A DNA stretch of 64,000 nt, taken from NCBI GenBank assembly GCA_963773665.1, contig CAVZBZ010000009.1, forward strand, positions 124,001 through 188,000, given 5' to 3'. The first letter of the stretch is position 1. Every line of letters starts with the position of its first letter. Below, in pieces: positions 35,398 to 46,424 of the stretch. The notes beneath the pieces are model-generated. The model saw nothing but the letters and a program-made list of their open reading frames with translations. It searched no databases and was not told the DNA's origin. This DNA comes from DATJLY01 sp963773665. Its GTDB lineage: Bacteria > Pseudomonadota > Alphaproteobacteria > ATCC43930 > CGMCC-115725. Position numbers and translations under genes: made by a program.

Positions 35398-38331
35398 ATG
35401 AATCGGGTGGCCGCACTTTTGCCTCCGGTGGCGCTGCGCGGCGACCGGCGGGCGCCGATGCGGCGCTCGCAACTGGCGCTGATCGCCGCCGCGATCCTGG
35501 GACCGTTGCTTCTTTTGGCTGCCGTCGGGTGGTGGAGCTACGAGCGCGTCCAGGCCGAGGCTTCGGAGCAGATCCGGCAGACCGTCGATATCCTCCACGA
35601 GGAGGGGCTGCGGTTTTTCGAAACCGAGCGCTTCCTGCTGCAAAACGTCGATTCGGAGCTATTGGGGCTGAGCTGGCCGGAGATCGTCGAGCGGCGCGGC
35701 CGGTTCAATGCGCTGCTCGACGGGACGGCGGCGCAGATCCCCGAGGTCGAGGCGATGTTCGTCGGCGATGCCGACGGCACGACACAGCTCAGCAGCCGCG
35801 CGTCGCAGCTCACGACCGCTACCTCCGGCGGGGCTACCGTCAACGTCCGCGACCGCCCATATTTCAAGGAGGCCGAGGCGGGCGCTTCGTTCGTCATCGA
35901 CGGTCCCCTGAAAAGCCGGCTCAGCGGCGAGACGGTGATCGCCATCGTGCACCGCCTGTCGTCCTCCGACGATTCGTTTCGCGGCGTCGTCGTCGTGAAC
36001 GTCAATGTCGATCGCCTGGTGCGATCCTGGCGCGCCGTGACGACGCGCGGCAATGCCGTCTCGCTCATTCGCGACGACGGAACGATTCTCGTCCGCTATC
36101 CGGCGCTGCCTGGCCCCGCCGCCCTCGACCAGGTCGCCAAACGGCAATTTCCACAGCTGCTTGGTGCGGAATCGGGCCTGTTCGACGCCGCGCCGCGGCT
36201 TGACGGGATCGCGCGGCGCATCGGATTCCACAAGCTCACGCCGTTCCCGGTGTACATCGTTTACGCCGTCGCCGAATCGAACATATTTGGCCAGTGGTAC
36301 CCGATCGCCGGCGCGTTCGGCGGCATTGCCGCGGCCGCCTCGGCAGGATTGCTGTTCGCGTCCTTCGCCGTGATCCGCCGCGCGCGCGGCGAGGCCGCGG
36401 CGCTCGGCCGGGCCGAGGCGACGGCGCTCGCGCTGAGCGAAAGCGAGGAGGCGCAGCGCGCGCTCTTCCGCAAGGCGCCGACGGCGATGCATTCGCTCGA
36501 CACCGATCGCCGCATCATCGACGTCAACGACCGCTGGCTCGATCTCTTCGGATTTCGCCGCGACGCGGTGATCGGAAGTCAGATCTGGGACTTCTACGAG
36601 GCGGCGGACGAGACCGAGCGCGCCGTGCGCTGGCAGGAAATCGTCGAGCAGGGCACGGTGCGCGATGTCTATCGCCGCTGCATCGCCAGCGGCGGGACAC
36701 GGTTCGACGCACTCGTCTCGGCGACAGTCGAGCGCGACGCCGATGGCCGCTTCATCCGCGTCATCACCACGGTCACGGATGTCTCCGCGCGCCGGCGCGC
36801 CGAGGACGCGGCGCGGCGTGCGCAGCAGTTCGCCGAGCTGCTGATCGAGAGCAGCACCGACGGCATCATCGTCAAGGACCGGAACCTGCGCTTCACGGTG
36901 TGGAACCCGCCGATGGAAGCGATGACCGGCAAGAAGCGCGCCGACGTGCTCGCCCGCACGGCGCTCGAGGCTCTTTCGGGATTTTCCAATGTGTCCCTCG
37001 ATCAGGCCTGGCGCGACGCCCTCCTGGGTCGCACGACGACGCTTCAGGACCAGTATTTCGAATTCATCGAGCCGCGCCGCGCCGGCTATTTCGACGAGAC
37101 CATCGCGCCGCTGCGCGATGCCGAAGGCGCCATCGTCGGCGCGCTTTCGATCGTGCGCGACACGACCGAGCGCCACCGCCTCGAAGAGGTGCTGCGCCAG
37201 TCGCAGAAGATGGAGGCGGTGGGGCAGCTCACCGGCGGCATCGCGCACGATTTCAACAATCTCCTCACCGTCATCCTCGGCAATCTCGAGACGGTTCAGC
37301 GCCGGCTCCGGCAGGGCGATCTGCGCGGCTTCGTCGATTCGGCCGTGAGCGGCGCCGAGCGCGCGGCCACGTTGACGCAGCGCCTGCTCGCATTCTCGCG
37401 CCGCCAGCCGCTCGCGCCGCGGCCGTTGGATCCGAACCGGCTCGTCGGCGGCATGTCGGACCTGCTGCTCCGCGTCATCGGCGAGAACGTCGCGGTCGAG
37501 ACCGTGCTCGCCGGCAACATCTGGCGCATCTCGGCCGACGCCAACCAGCTCGAAAGCGCCATCCTCAACCTCGCCGTCAATGCGCGCGACGCCATGCCCC
37601 ATGGCGGCAAGCTCACGATCGAGACGGCGAACGTCGTCTTCGACGCCGCCGAGGCCGAAGCCAATCCCGAGCTCGCCAATGGCAGTTACGTGATGATCGC
37701 GGTGAGCGATAACGGCCAGGGCATGACGCCCGAGATACGCGCGCACGCGTTCGAGCCGTTCTTTACCACCAAGGAAATCGGGCGCGGCAGCGGGCTCGGG
37801 CTTTCGCAGGTCTATGGCTTCGTCAAGCAATCGGGCGGGCACGTGACGATCGGCAGCGAGCCGGGCCAGGGCACGACGGTGCGGCTCTATCTGCCGCGGC
37901 TCCATGCCGATGCCGCGGCCGACGAGGTGCAGGCTTCAAAGCGGACGGTGCCTGCGGCCGAGCGCAACGAGGCGATCCTCGCCGTCGAGGACGACGAGCA
38001 GGTGCTCGAACACACGGCGCACCTGCTGCGCGAACTGGGCTATCGCGTGATCGAGGCGCGCGACGGCAATACGGCGCTGGCCGCGCTCGAGCGCGAGCGC
38101 GACGTGGCGCTTTTGTTCACGGATGTGGGCCTGCCGGGCGGCCTGAACGGGCGCCAGCTCGCCGACGAGGCGCTGCGCCGCCGGCCGCGCCTCAAGGTGC
38201 TGTTCACGACCGGCTATGCCAGGAACGCGATCTCGCCGGACGGAACGCTCGAGCCCGGCCTGCAGTTGATCGCGAAGCCGTTCAGCTATTCCGGCCTTGC
38301 CGCCAAGATCCGCGACGTGTTGAGGGGCTGA
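35398..38331 (+). CDS. Hybrid sensor histidine kinase with sensor, two PAS, HisKA, HATPase and receiver domains
   Basis: About 977 aa. Order: short cytoplasmic start; TM1 (LALIAAAILGPLLLLAAVGW); a periplasmic sensor of about 240 residues, dCache-like; TM2 (IAGAFGGIAAAASAGLLFAS); PAS1 (FRKAPTAMHSLDTDRRIIDV); PAS2 (LIESSTDGIIVKDRNLRFTV); HisKA with H617 (GGIAHDFNNLLTVI); HATPase with NLAVNARDAMPHGG and GSGLGLSQVYGFVKQSGGH; receiver with D909 (LFTDVGLPGGLNG). It autophosphorylates and relays to its own receiver, but no transcription factor is adjacent. ATG at 35398 has GGAGGGAG. Signal and output unknown. No frameshift, unlike its neighbours. Confidence 0.92.
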   Translation: MNRVAALLPPVALRGDRRAPMRRSQLALIAAAILGPLLLLAAVGWWSYERVQAEASEQIRQTVDILHEEGLRFFETERFLLQNVDSELLGLSWPEIVERRGRFNALLDGTAAQIPEVEAMFVGDADGTTQLSSRASQLTTATSGGATVNVRDRPYFKEAEAGASFVIDGPLKSRLSGETVIAIVHRLSSSDDSFRGVVVVNVNVDRLVRSWRAVTTRGNAVSLIRDDGTILVRYPALPGPAALDQVAKRQFPQLLGAESGLFDAAPRLDGIARRIGFHKLTPFPVYIVYAVAESNIFGQWYPIAGAFGGIAAAASAGLLFASFAVIRRARGEAAALGRAEATALALSESEEAQRALFRKAPTAMHSLDTDRRIIDVNDRWLDLFGFRRDAVIGSQIWDFYEAADETERAVRWQEIVEQGTVRDVYRRCIASGGTRFDALVSATVERDADGRFIRVITTVTDVSARRRAEDAARRAQQFAELLIESSTDGIIVKDRNLRFTVWNPPMEAMTGKKRADVLARTALEALSGFSNVSLDQAWRDALLGRTTTLQDQYFEFIEPRRAGYFDETIAPLRDAEGAIVGALSIVRDTTERHRLEEVLRQSQKMEAVGQLTGGIAHDFNNLLTVILGNLETVQRRLRQGDLRGFVDSAVSGAERAATLTQRLLAFSRRQPLAPRPLDPNRLVGGMSDLLLRVIGENVAVETVLAGNIWRISADANQLESAILNLAVNARDAMPHGGKLTIETANVVFDAAEAEANPELANGSYVMIAVSDNGQGMTPEIRAHAFEPFFTTKEIGRGSGLGLSQVYGFVKQSGGHVTIGSEPGQGTTVRLYLPRLHADAAADEVQASKRTVPAAERNEAILAVEDDEQVLEHTAHLLRELGYRVIEARDGNTALAALERERDVALLFTDVGLPGGLNGRQLADEALRRRPRLKVLFTTGYARNAISPDGTLEPGLQLIAKPFSYSGLAAKIRDVLRG

Positions 38332-38522
38332 GCTGCCCGATCCTGCGGCAGGACCGACCATTTGCTGGGCAGCACGTCGAGTCGGCCGAACCCCTCCTCG
38401 ACCTGTTCCTCGTACAAGGCCGCGGGATCGAGAGCCGCCTTCTGCAGCGGCGTTTCCCCGCATGCGACAAGGCCGAACGCGATTGCGGCAAGCGCGAAGG
38501 GTGTTACGGGTCCAGGGCGCAT
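38286..38522 (-). CDS. Small lipoprotein
   Basis: A 78-aa protein with signal MRPGPVTPFALAAIAFGLVA and lipobox LVAC. The mature part (ETPLQKAALDPAALYEEQVE, EGFGRLDVLPSKWSVLPQDR) is polar, without known motifs. It overlaps the 3' end of the kinase gene on the opposite strand by 46 nt. It probably sits in the outer or inner membrane. Confidence 0.6.
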   Translation of the reverse strand: MRPGPVTPFALAAIAFGLVACGETPLQKAALDPAALYEEQVEEGFGRLDVLPSKWSVLPQDRAAQPLNTSRILAARPE

Positions 38523-38602
38523 CGGGTCTCCGCGGATCCTGTGTTGCCGGATTTAGTGCACGATGCGTGCCAGTCCGCCGCGATCGAGAACAAGTTCGGC
38601 GG

Positions 38603-38639
38603 CAAATAAAAAGGGGCCGCGGATTGGCCGCGGCCCCTT
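38603..38639 (-). terminator. Rho-independent terminator of groESL
   Basis: On the minus strand, a perfect 10-bp stem (GGGGCCGCGG / CCGCGGCCCC at 38613-38622 and 38628-38637, 5-nt loop) extended by AA/TT is followed by TTTTTATTT. It lies 24 nt beyond the groEL stop. Confidence 0.9.
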
Positions 38640-38662
38640 GGTAGAAAGACTGTGCGGCGGGT

Positions 38663-40306
<1,644 letters not shown>

Positions 40307-40320
40307 GTCCTGAATCCTCC

Positions 40321-40635
40321 TCAAGCGGCCTTGCGCTTTGCCGCGACACCCTCGATCACGCCGAGAATGTCGCTTTCCTTCATGATGACGAGATCCTCGC
40401 CGTCGATCTTGACCTCGGTGCCGGACCACTTGCCGAACAGCACGCGGTCGCCGACCTTGACGTCGAGCGGCTGGAGCTCGCCGTTCTCGTCGCGGGCGCC
40501 GGGGCCGGCGGCGATCACTTCGCCCTCCATCGGCTTTTCCTTGGCGGTATCGGGAATGATGATGCCGCCCGTGGTCTTCTCTTCCTGATCCAGCCGCCGG
40601 ATCAGCACGCGATCCTGCAATGGCCTGAACTTCAT
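40321..40635 (-). CDS. groES: Co-chaperonin GroES
   Basis: A 104-aa protein with the conserved start MKFRPLQDRVLIRRLDQEEK, the mobile loop TTGGIIIPDTAKEKPMEGEV and the roof/core segment GPGARDENGELQPLDVKVGD. It caps GroEL. It is the first gene of the operon and is expressed from the promoter with CIRCE directly upstream. No frameshift here. Confidence 0.96.
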   Translation of the reverse strand: MKFRPLQDRVLIRRLDQEEKTTGGIIIPDTAKEKPMEGEVIAAGPGARDENGELQPLDVKVGDRVLFGKWSGTEVKIDGEDLVIMKESDILGVIEGVAAKRKAA

Positions 40636-40683
40636 TTGGCTAACCTCCTCGAATGTCCGGGAACCGGCCGAGAGCGATCACTG

Positions 40684-40710
40684 TCAGCACTCTCAGCTGG
40701 TGAGTGCCAG
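40684..40710 (-). promoter_or_regulatory. CIRCE operator (HrcA binding site)
   Basis: TCAGCACTC-N9-GAGTGCCAG, against the consensus TTAGCACTC-N9-GAGTGCTAA. The 9-bp inverted repeat with 9-nt spacing sits between the promoter and groES (start 40635), overlapping the expected transcription start. It predicts repression by HrcA and heat induction. Confidence 0.92.
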
Positions 40711-40711
40711 G

Positions 40712-40740
40712 GATATAGGGGCACGCAGCGCCGCTGTCAA
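40712..40740 (-). promoter_or_regulatory. groESL promoter
   Basis: On the minus strand, -35 TTGACA (40740-40735), 17-bp spacer, and -10 TATATC (40717-40712). The bases CCCC just before the -10 also suit heat-shock sigma factor 32. It abuts CIRCE. Confidence 0.85.
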
Positions 40741-40866
40741 GGCGGCCTTGGCAGCAGTCCGGCGTCTCGGCTGCTAAGTCATTGATACAATTTATTTTTC
40801 TTGAGACGGGACGCGCTTTCGATAAAGCTTGCTTTGGGAGAGCCGACCTTTTGTCGAGGGTTCGTG

Positions 40867-41130
40867 ATGCCAAACCTTGCCGTGCAGCTTCGGGGATACC
40901 GGCTCACTACCGCCGAGATCCTCTATCACATTCCGGACCACCCGCACCTGCTGCAGAGCTTCGTCTGGCAGCAATTCGACCTCGCTCCGGATTTCCCGGT
41001 GCTGCGCAGGTTCCTCGATTTCTGGACCAGCAACCTCGACGGCAAGCTCCATTCCGTGAAGGTGGCGCACGCGCCCGTCCTGACGCTGGGCCGCTTGGGA
41101 CACGCCACGGCGAGCCTCAGCGTCCACTGA
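40867..41130 (+). CDS. Usg-family protein
   Basis: An 87-aa protein: MPNLAVQLRGYRLTTAEILY, HIPDHPHLLQSFVWQQFDLA and PDFPVLRRFLDFWTSNLDGK, followed by LHSVKVAHAPVLTLGRLG. This matches the short Usg family, known from alphaproteobacteria next to trp genes. The molecular function is unknown. Here no trp genes adjoin it and it is divergent from groESL. An in-frame upstream start would add 22 unrelated residues. Confidence 0.85.
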   Translation: MPNLAVQLRGYRLTTAEILYHIPDHPHLLQSFVWQQFDLAPDFPVLRRFLDFWTSNLDGKLHSVKVAHAPVLTLGRLGHATASLSVH

Positions 41131-41179
41131 GACATCGCGGCCCCTTGCCAAAGAGGCGGGCGGTCCGCAGGTTCTGCTC

Positions 41180-42253
41180 GTGCCCGCTCTTGCTGTCCCG
41201 CGCGCCTTGCCGCGCGCTCATTCCGCCGAACGCCAGATCGCGGTCTGGCTCATCGCCTGCTGCGCGATGGTGTTCCTCATGGTGGTGATCGGCGGCATCA
41301 CGCGCCTCACCGAGTCGGGGCTGTCGATTACCGAATGGCAGCCGGTGACGGGCGATCGTTCCGCCGCTCGGCGAGGCGCAATGGCAGGCCGAGTTCCAGC
41401 GCTACCAGGCGATCCCGCAATACCGCGCGATCCACGCCGGCATGAGCCTGCCCGAGTTCAAGGGCATCTTCTTCTGGGAATATCTGCACCGCCTGTGGGG
41501 CCGGCTCATCGGCTTCGCGTTCGCCGTTCCGTTCCTGTATTTCCTCGTGCGCGCGCCGCATTCCGGCGCGGCTGGCGCCGAAGCTTGCCGGCATCTTCGC
41601 CTTGGGCGCACTCCAGGGCGCGGTCGGCTGGTACATGGTGGCAAGCGGCCTCGAGGACCGCATCGAGGTGAGCCAGTACCGCCTCGCCCTCCACCTCGCC
41701 ATGGCGGTGCTGATTTATGCCGCGATGTTCTGGGTCGCGCTCGACCTTCTTTCTCCTGCTCCCCGGGGAGAGGGCAGGGGTAAGGGAGCCGCGCTCCGCC
41801 ACGGCGCCAGCTTCGTCCTCGTCCTCGCCTTCGTCGACGCTGGTCGCCGGCAGCTTCGTCGCCGGCACGCGCGCGGGCTATCTCGACAACACGTTTCCGC
41901 TGATGGAAGGGCGCTTCGTGCCGCCCGGCTACTGGCACGAAGCACCGTGGTGGCGGAATTTCTTCGAGAATCTGGTCGCGGTGCAGTTCGACCACCGCGT
42001 CCTCGCCGAGACGACGCTTTTGGCGACGCTCATCCTGTGGCTCGCATCGCTGCGGGCCGCGCTCGCACCGCCGCTGCGCCTTGCCATGCACCTGCTTGCG
42101 GCCGTGGCGCTCGTCCAGGTCGGGCTCGGCGTAGCGACCTTGCTTCTGGTCGTGCCGCTGCCCATTGCCGTGCTGCACCAGGCCGGCGCCCTGGGCCTCG
42201 TCACGGTGGCGCTCGTCGTGCGCCATGGCATGGGGCCGGCGGCGCGGCTATGA
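41180..42253 (+). CDS. ctaA: Heme A synthase CtaA/COX15 (three frameshifts and a repeat insertion)
   Basis: Inner-membrane enzyme that converts heme O to heme A for cytochrome aa3 oxidase. Recognisable helices and motifs: CCAMVFLMVVIGGITRLTES, then GLSITEWQPVTG, EYLHRLWGRLIGFAFAVPFL with a heme His, VSQYRLALHLAMAVLIYAAM and FDHRVLAETTLLATLILWLA with further heme histidines, and GLGVATLLLVVPLPIAVLHQ. Frames must be corrected near 41351, 41563 and 41832. A palindromic repeat (41750-41790) lies in a loop between helices and is read as SPAPRGEGRGKG. Start is GTG at 41180. Confidence 0.85.
41750..41790. repeat. Palindromic repeat, copy B, inside ctaA
   Basis: Contains the perfect 12-bp palindrome CTCCCCGGGGAG (41759-41770) followed by the tail AGGGCAGGGGTAAGGGAG, as in copies A and C. 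Unlike those it is within a coding region, encoding about 13 residues of an inter-helix loop. Confidence 0.6.
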
Positions 42254-42260
42254 TCTGAGA

Positions 42261-44419
42261 ATGGCCGATTTCCCGGACAAAACGCTCGCCGACTGGCGCG
42301 CGCTCGCCGAGAAGGAACTGGGCGGCAAGAGCGTCGATGCGCTCACCTGGCAGACGCTCGAAGGCATCGCGGTGAAGCCGCTCTACACGGCGGCCGATCT
42401 CGAAGCGCTCGAGCAGCTCGGCTCGCTGCCGGGCTTTCCGCCCTATCTGCGCGGCGTGCGCGCGACGATGTACGCCAACCGGCCATGGACCGTGCGGCAA
42501 TATGCGGGCTTCTCGACCGCCGAGGAGCTCGAACCGCTTCTTCCGCGACAATCTCGCCGCGGGCCAGACCGGGCTTTCGGTCGCGTTCGATCTCGCCACC
42601 CATCGCGGCTACGACAGCGACCATCCGCGCGTCGTCGGCGATGTCGGCAAGGCCGGCGTCGCGATCGATCAGCGTCGAGGACATGAAGATCCTGTTCGAC
42701 GGCATCCCGCTCGACCGGATGAGCGTGTCGATGACCATGAACGGCGCGGTGCTGCCGGTGCTCGCCGGCTTCATCGTCGCCGCCGAGGAGCAGGGCGTGG
42801 CGCAGGACAAGCTCTCCGGCACGATCCAGAACGACATCCTCAAGGAGTTCATGGTCCGCAACACCTATATCTACCCGCCCGGACCCTCGATGCGGATCGT
42901 CGCCGACATCATCGAATACACCGCGCGCCGCATGCCGCGCTTCAACTCGATCTCGATCTCGGGCTACCACATGCAGGAGGCGGGCGCGACCTGCGTGCAG
43001 GAGCTGGCCTTCACCTTGGCCGACGGGCTCGAATATGTGCGCGCGGCGCTCGTCGCAAGGGGCTGTCGATCGACGAATTCGCGCCGCGCCTTTCGTTCTT
43101 CTTCTGCATCGGCATGAATTTCTTCATGGAGGTGGCGAAGCTGCGGGCCGCGCGGCTCCTGTGGGCGAAGCTCATGCGCCGCTTCGAGCCCAAGAACCCG
43201 GCGAGCCTCGCGCTGCGCATGCATTGCCAGACCTCGGGCGTGAGCCTGACCGAGCAGGACCCGCACAACAACATCGTGCGCACCGCCGTCGAGGCGATGG
43301 CGGCGGTGCTGGGCGGCACGCAGTCGCTCCACACCAATTCCTTCGACGAGGCGATGGCGCTGCCGACGCCCGTTCTCGGCGCGGATCGCGCGCAACACGC
43401 AGCTGATCCTCGCCGAGGAAAGCGGCATCACCCATGTCGTCGATCCCCTGGGCGGCAGCTATTACGTCGAGAGCCTGACGCACTCGGTCGCAGCGGCGGC
43501 CGCAGGCGCTCATCGCCGAGGTCGAGGCGCTGGGCGGCATGACCAAGGCGGTCGAGCAGCGGCATGCCCAAGCTGCGCATCGAGGAGGCGGCGGCGCGCC
43601 GCCAGGCGCGCATCGATCGCGGCGAGGAGGTGATCGTCGGCGTCAACCGCTACAAGCTCGACGAGCCCGAGCCGGTCGAGCTTCTGGCGATCGACAACGA
43701 CAAGGTGCGCGAGCAGCAGATCGCGCGGCTCGCATCGCGTGCGCGCCGCGCGCGATCCGGCGCGCGTCGCGGCGGCGCTCGAAGCGCTCGCCGAGACCGC
43801 GCGGAGCGGCATGGGCAACCTTCTGGAGCGCGCCATCGAGGCGATGCGCGCCCGCGCCACGGTCGGCGAAATCTCGGACGCGCTCGAGCGGATCTTCACC
43901 CGCCACCGCGCCACGATCCGCTCGGTCTCGGGCGTCTATGGCGCGCTCTACGAGGGCGACGACGGCTTCCGCCGCATGCAGCGCGAGGTCGAGGCTTTCG
44001 CCCGCGCCGAAGGCCGCCGCCCGCGCATGCTGGTGGTGAAGCTCGGCCAGGACGGGCACGACCGCGGCGCCAAGGTGATCGCGACCGCCTTCGCCGATCT
44101 CGGCTTCGACGTCGATATCGGCCCGCTGTTCCAGACGCCCGAGGAGGCGGCGCGCGAGGCGATCGAGAACGACGTGCACGTGATCGGCGTGTCGAGCCAG
44201 GCGGCCGGCCACAAGACGCTCGTGCCGGCGCTCGTCAAGGCGCTGGGCGAGCAGGGGGCGCAGGACATTCTCGTGGTGGTGGGCGGCGTCATCCCGCCGC
44301 AGGACTACGAATTCCTGCGTGCCGCCGGCGTGGCCGCGATCTTCGGCCCCGGCACCAACATCCCGCTGGCCGCCAGCGAGATTTTGAAGCTCATCAAGAC
44401 GAAGCGCATGGCGGCGTGA
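42261..44419 (+). CDS. Methylmalonyl-CoA mutase (seven frameshifts in this sequence)
   Basis: Adenosylcobalamin-dependent enzyme converting methylmalonyl-CoA to succinyl-CoA. After correction, about 719 aa: the TIM barrel with TMYANRPWTVRQYAGFSTAE, GLSVAFDLATHRGYDSDHPR, MNGAVLPVLAGFIVAAEEQG, NTYIYPPGPSMRIVADIIEY and ALRMHCQTSGVSLTEQDPHN, then a B12-binding domain with GRRPRMLVVKLGQDGHDRGA (DxHxxG, lower-axial histidine) and VGGVIPPQDYEFLR. Single-base breaks lie near 42533, 42671, 43055, 43374, 43500, 43562 and 43740. The chaperone MeaB is encoded at 48320. Confidence 0.9.
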
Positions 44420-44454
44420 GCCGCCGCGTGGGGCAAGTAGCAGCCCATAGACAA

Positions 44455-44496
44455 ATATGATATCATATGTAATATGATATCATCTTATGCGATATC
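44455..44496. promoter_or_regulatory. AT-rich palindromic operator of the PIN/RHH toxin-antitoxin operon
   Basis: ATATGATATCATAT (44455-44468, perfect 14-bp palindrome) and ATATGATATCAT (44472-44483) are repeated with 17-bp spacing, and another GATATC follows at 44491. It lies just before the toxin and is the obvious autoregulatory site for the RHH antitoxin. Confidence 0.6.
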
Positions 44497-44910
44497 GTAC
44501 TCGATACGAACGTCATCGTGGCCGCGATGCGCAGCCCGACTGGAGCGTCGGCAGCGCTGCTACGCTATGCGCGGCAGTCGCGCGCGACGTTGCTCGCGAA
44601 TGTCGCGCTCGCGCTTGAGTACGAGGCGATGTGTCAGCTCGCGGAGCATCGCCTTGCCGCCCGCCTCAGTTTGGCTCAGGTCGGCATCTTCGTGGATGCG
44701 GTACTGGCAATGACGGAGCCGGTCGAGTCGCACTTTCAGTGGCGACCGCAATTGCGTGATCCCGCAGACGAGTTTGTTCTCGAAGCCGCGGTGAACGGCC
44801 GGGCCGACGCGATCGTCACCTTCAACCGCAGGGACTTCATCGAAGCCGTAAACAGATTTGGCTTGGAGATCATGACTCCCGCAGAACCTATTGCGAGTAT
44901 CGGATCATGA
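44488..44910 (+). CDS. PIN-domain toxin (VapC-like), start region frameshifted
   Basis: A ribonuclease toxin of about 140 aa. The PIN start is IVLDTNVIVAAMRSPTGASA with the first metal-binding aspartate, then ALLRYARQSRATLLANVALA, acidic residues EYEAMC and DPADEFVLEAAVNGRADAIV, ending VTFNRRDFIEAVNRFGLEIM. The ATG at 44488 is out of frame by one base (near 44493) with this sequence; otherwise only GTG at 44518 is available, which would remove the catalytic Asp. A base error is likely. Its stop overlaps the antitoxin start by 4 nt. Confidence 0.78.
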   Translation, partial: CDIVLDTNVIVAAMRSPTGASAALLRYARQSRATLLANVALALEYEAMCQLAEHRLAARLSLAQVGIFVDAVLAMTEPVESHFQWRPQLRDPADEFVLEAAVNGRADAIVTFNRRDFIEAVNRFGLEIMTPAEPIASIGS

Positions 44911-45197
44911 AAGAGCACAGTACCTATCCGCTTCGTCTGCCGCGCTCCGTCAAGGCTGAAGTCGAACGGCGTGCCAAGGCCGAGGGGACGAGTGTCAACC
45001 AATTCGTCGCCACCGCGGTCGCGGAAAAGCTTGCCGTGATGAACACGGTGGAATTTTTTGCCGAGCGCCGCAATCGCGCGAACTTTGCCGCTTTCGACCG
45101 GCTGATGGGACGCAAGGGCGGTGAACTGCCACGGCCCGATGACGTAATCCCGCGCATCCCTCGGCGCGCCGCCACGCGTCGAACGAAGCGACGGTGA
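44907..45197 (+). CDS. Ribbon-helix-helix antitoxin
   Basis: A 96-aa partner of the PIN toxin. The N-terminal MKEHSTYPLRLPRSVKAEVE, RRAKAEGTSVNQFVATAVAE is an RHH (Arc/HicB-like) DNA-binding fold; the C-terminal part (LAVMNTVEFFAERRNRANFA) would bind the toxin, and the tail is basic (RRAATRRTKRR). It probably represses the operon through the palindromes at 44455-44483. Confidence 0.78.
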   Translation: MKEHSTYPLRLPRSVKAEVERRAKAEGTSVNQFVATAVAEKLAVMNTVEFFAERRNRANFAAFDRLMGRKGGELPRPDDVIPRIPRRAATRRTKRR

Positions 45198-45250
45198 CGA
45201 GTGTTCCGCTCTGGCCTCGGGGCGCTTGAGGGTCTATCTATTCGGCCGTA

Positions 45251-46424
45251 ATGCAGGTCCTGTTTCTCATCGTGTTCATCGACCTCGTCGGCTTCGGCGT
45301 GGTCATTCCGCTCCTGCCCTATTACGCGCTGCGCTTCGACGCGGCGCCGTGGGAAGTGACGCTGCTGATGGCGTCGTACTCGCTGGCGCAGTTCATCGCG
45401 GCGCCGGTGCTCGGGCGCCTCAGCGACCGCATCGGGCGGCGGCCGGTGCTGCTTTTGAGCCTTGCCTGCTCGGTCGCGGCATATCTCTGGCTCGCCGTCG
45501 CGCCGACCTTATGGATGCTGTTCGCGGCGCGGCTTCTGGCGGGCGCCGGCGCCGGCAACATCGCGACGGCCCAGGCCTACATCGCCGACGTGACCCCGCC
45601 CGAGAAACGCGCCAAGGGCATGGGCATGATCGGCGCGGCGTTCGGCCTCGGCTTCACGGTCGGCCCGGCGATCGGCGGGCTTCTGGCGGGCGCGAATCCG
45701 GCAAGCGCCGATCTCGCGCGACCGGCATTCCTCGCGGCGCTCCTCTCCGCGATCGCCTTTGCCATCACTGCGGCGCGACTCGAGGAAAGCCGCCCGCCCG
45801 AGCAGCGCAAGATGGAGCAGCGCCCCGGCCGGGTGGCGCTCGTGATGAGCGCGCTCGAGCGCCCGATGCTCGGGCGGCTCATTCTTCTCTTCTTCGTCAC
45901 CGTCAGCGCCTTTGCCGGCATGGAGACCACCTTCGCGCTCTGGGCCAATCGCAGCTTCGGCTGGGGGCCCGAGCAGGTCGGATGGATCTTTTTCTATGTC
46001 GGCGTGCTGCTGGCGGCGTTGCAGGGCGGCGCCATCGGCAAGTTGTCGAGCCGCTTCGGCGAGGCGCGGCTCGTGACCTGCGGGCGCGGCCATCATCGGT
46101 GCGGGTCTTTTGGGTCTCGCCTTCGCCGGCTCGCTCTGGGCGGTGCTGGTCGTGACCGGGCTTCTTGCGATCGGCATGGGCCTGTTCAATCCTTCGGTGA
46201 CGAGCCTCGTCTCGCGCCTGGCCGGCGCGGACGAGCGCGGCGGCATCATGGGCGTGTCGCAATCGGCTTCGAGCCTCGCGCGCATCCTGGGCCCGGCCAT
46301 TGCCGGCGCCGTCTTCACGCTGTGGGGCCGCAACGCGCCCTATTACCTGGGCGCGGCGCTCATGCTGCTGGTGGTGGCGATGGCGTTGGGCTTGCCGCGG
46401 CGGCAAGGGGCGCTCGCGTCATGA
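45251..46424 (+). CDS. MFS multidrug/tetracycline-type efflux protein (one frameshift)
   Basis: About 390 aa, 12 membrane helices, inner membrane. Helix 1 (VLFLIVFIDLVGFGVVIPLL) and motif A LGRLSDRIGRRPVLL are typical of TetA-like DHA1 antiporters; IATAQAYIADVTPPEKRAKG is motif C/antiporter region. One extra G near 46083 breaks the frame between the two halves; the rest of the second half, FAGSLWAVLVVTGLLAIGMG through GNAPYYLGAALML-like end, is normal. Its stop overlaps the start of the ABC exporter by 4 nt. Confidence 0.85.
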
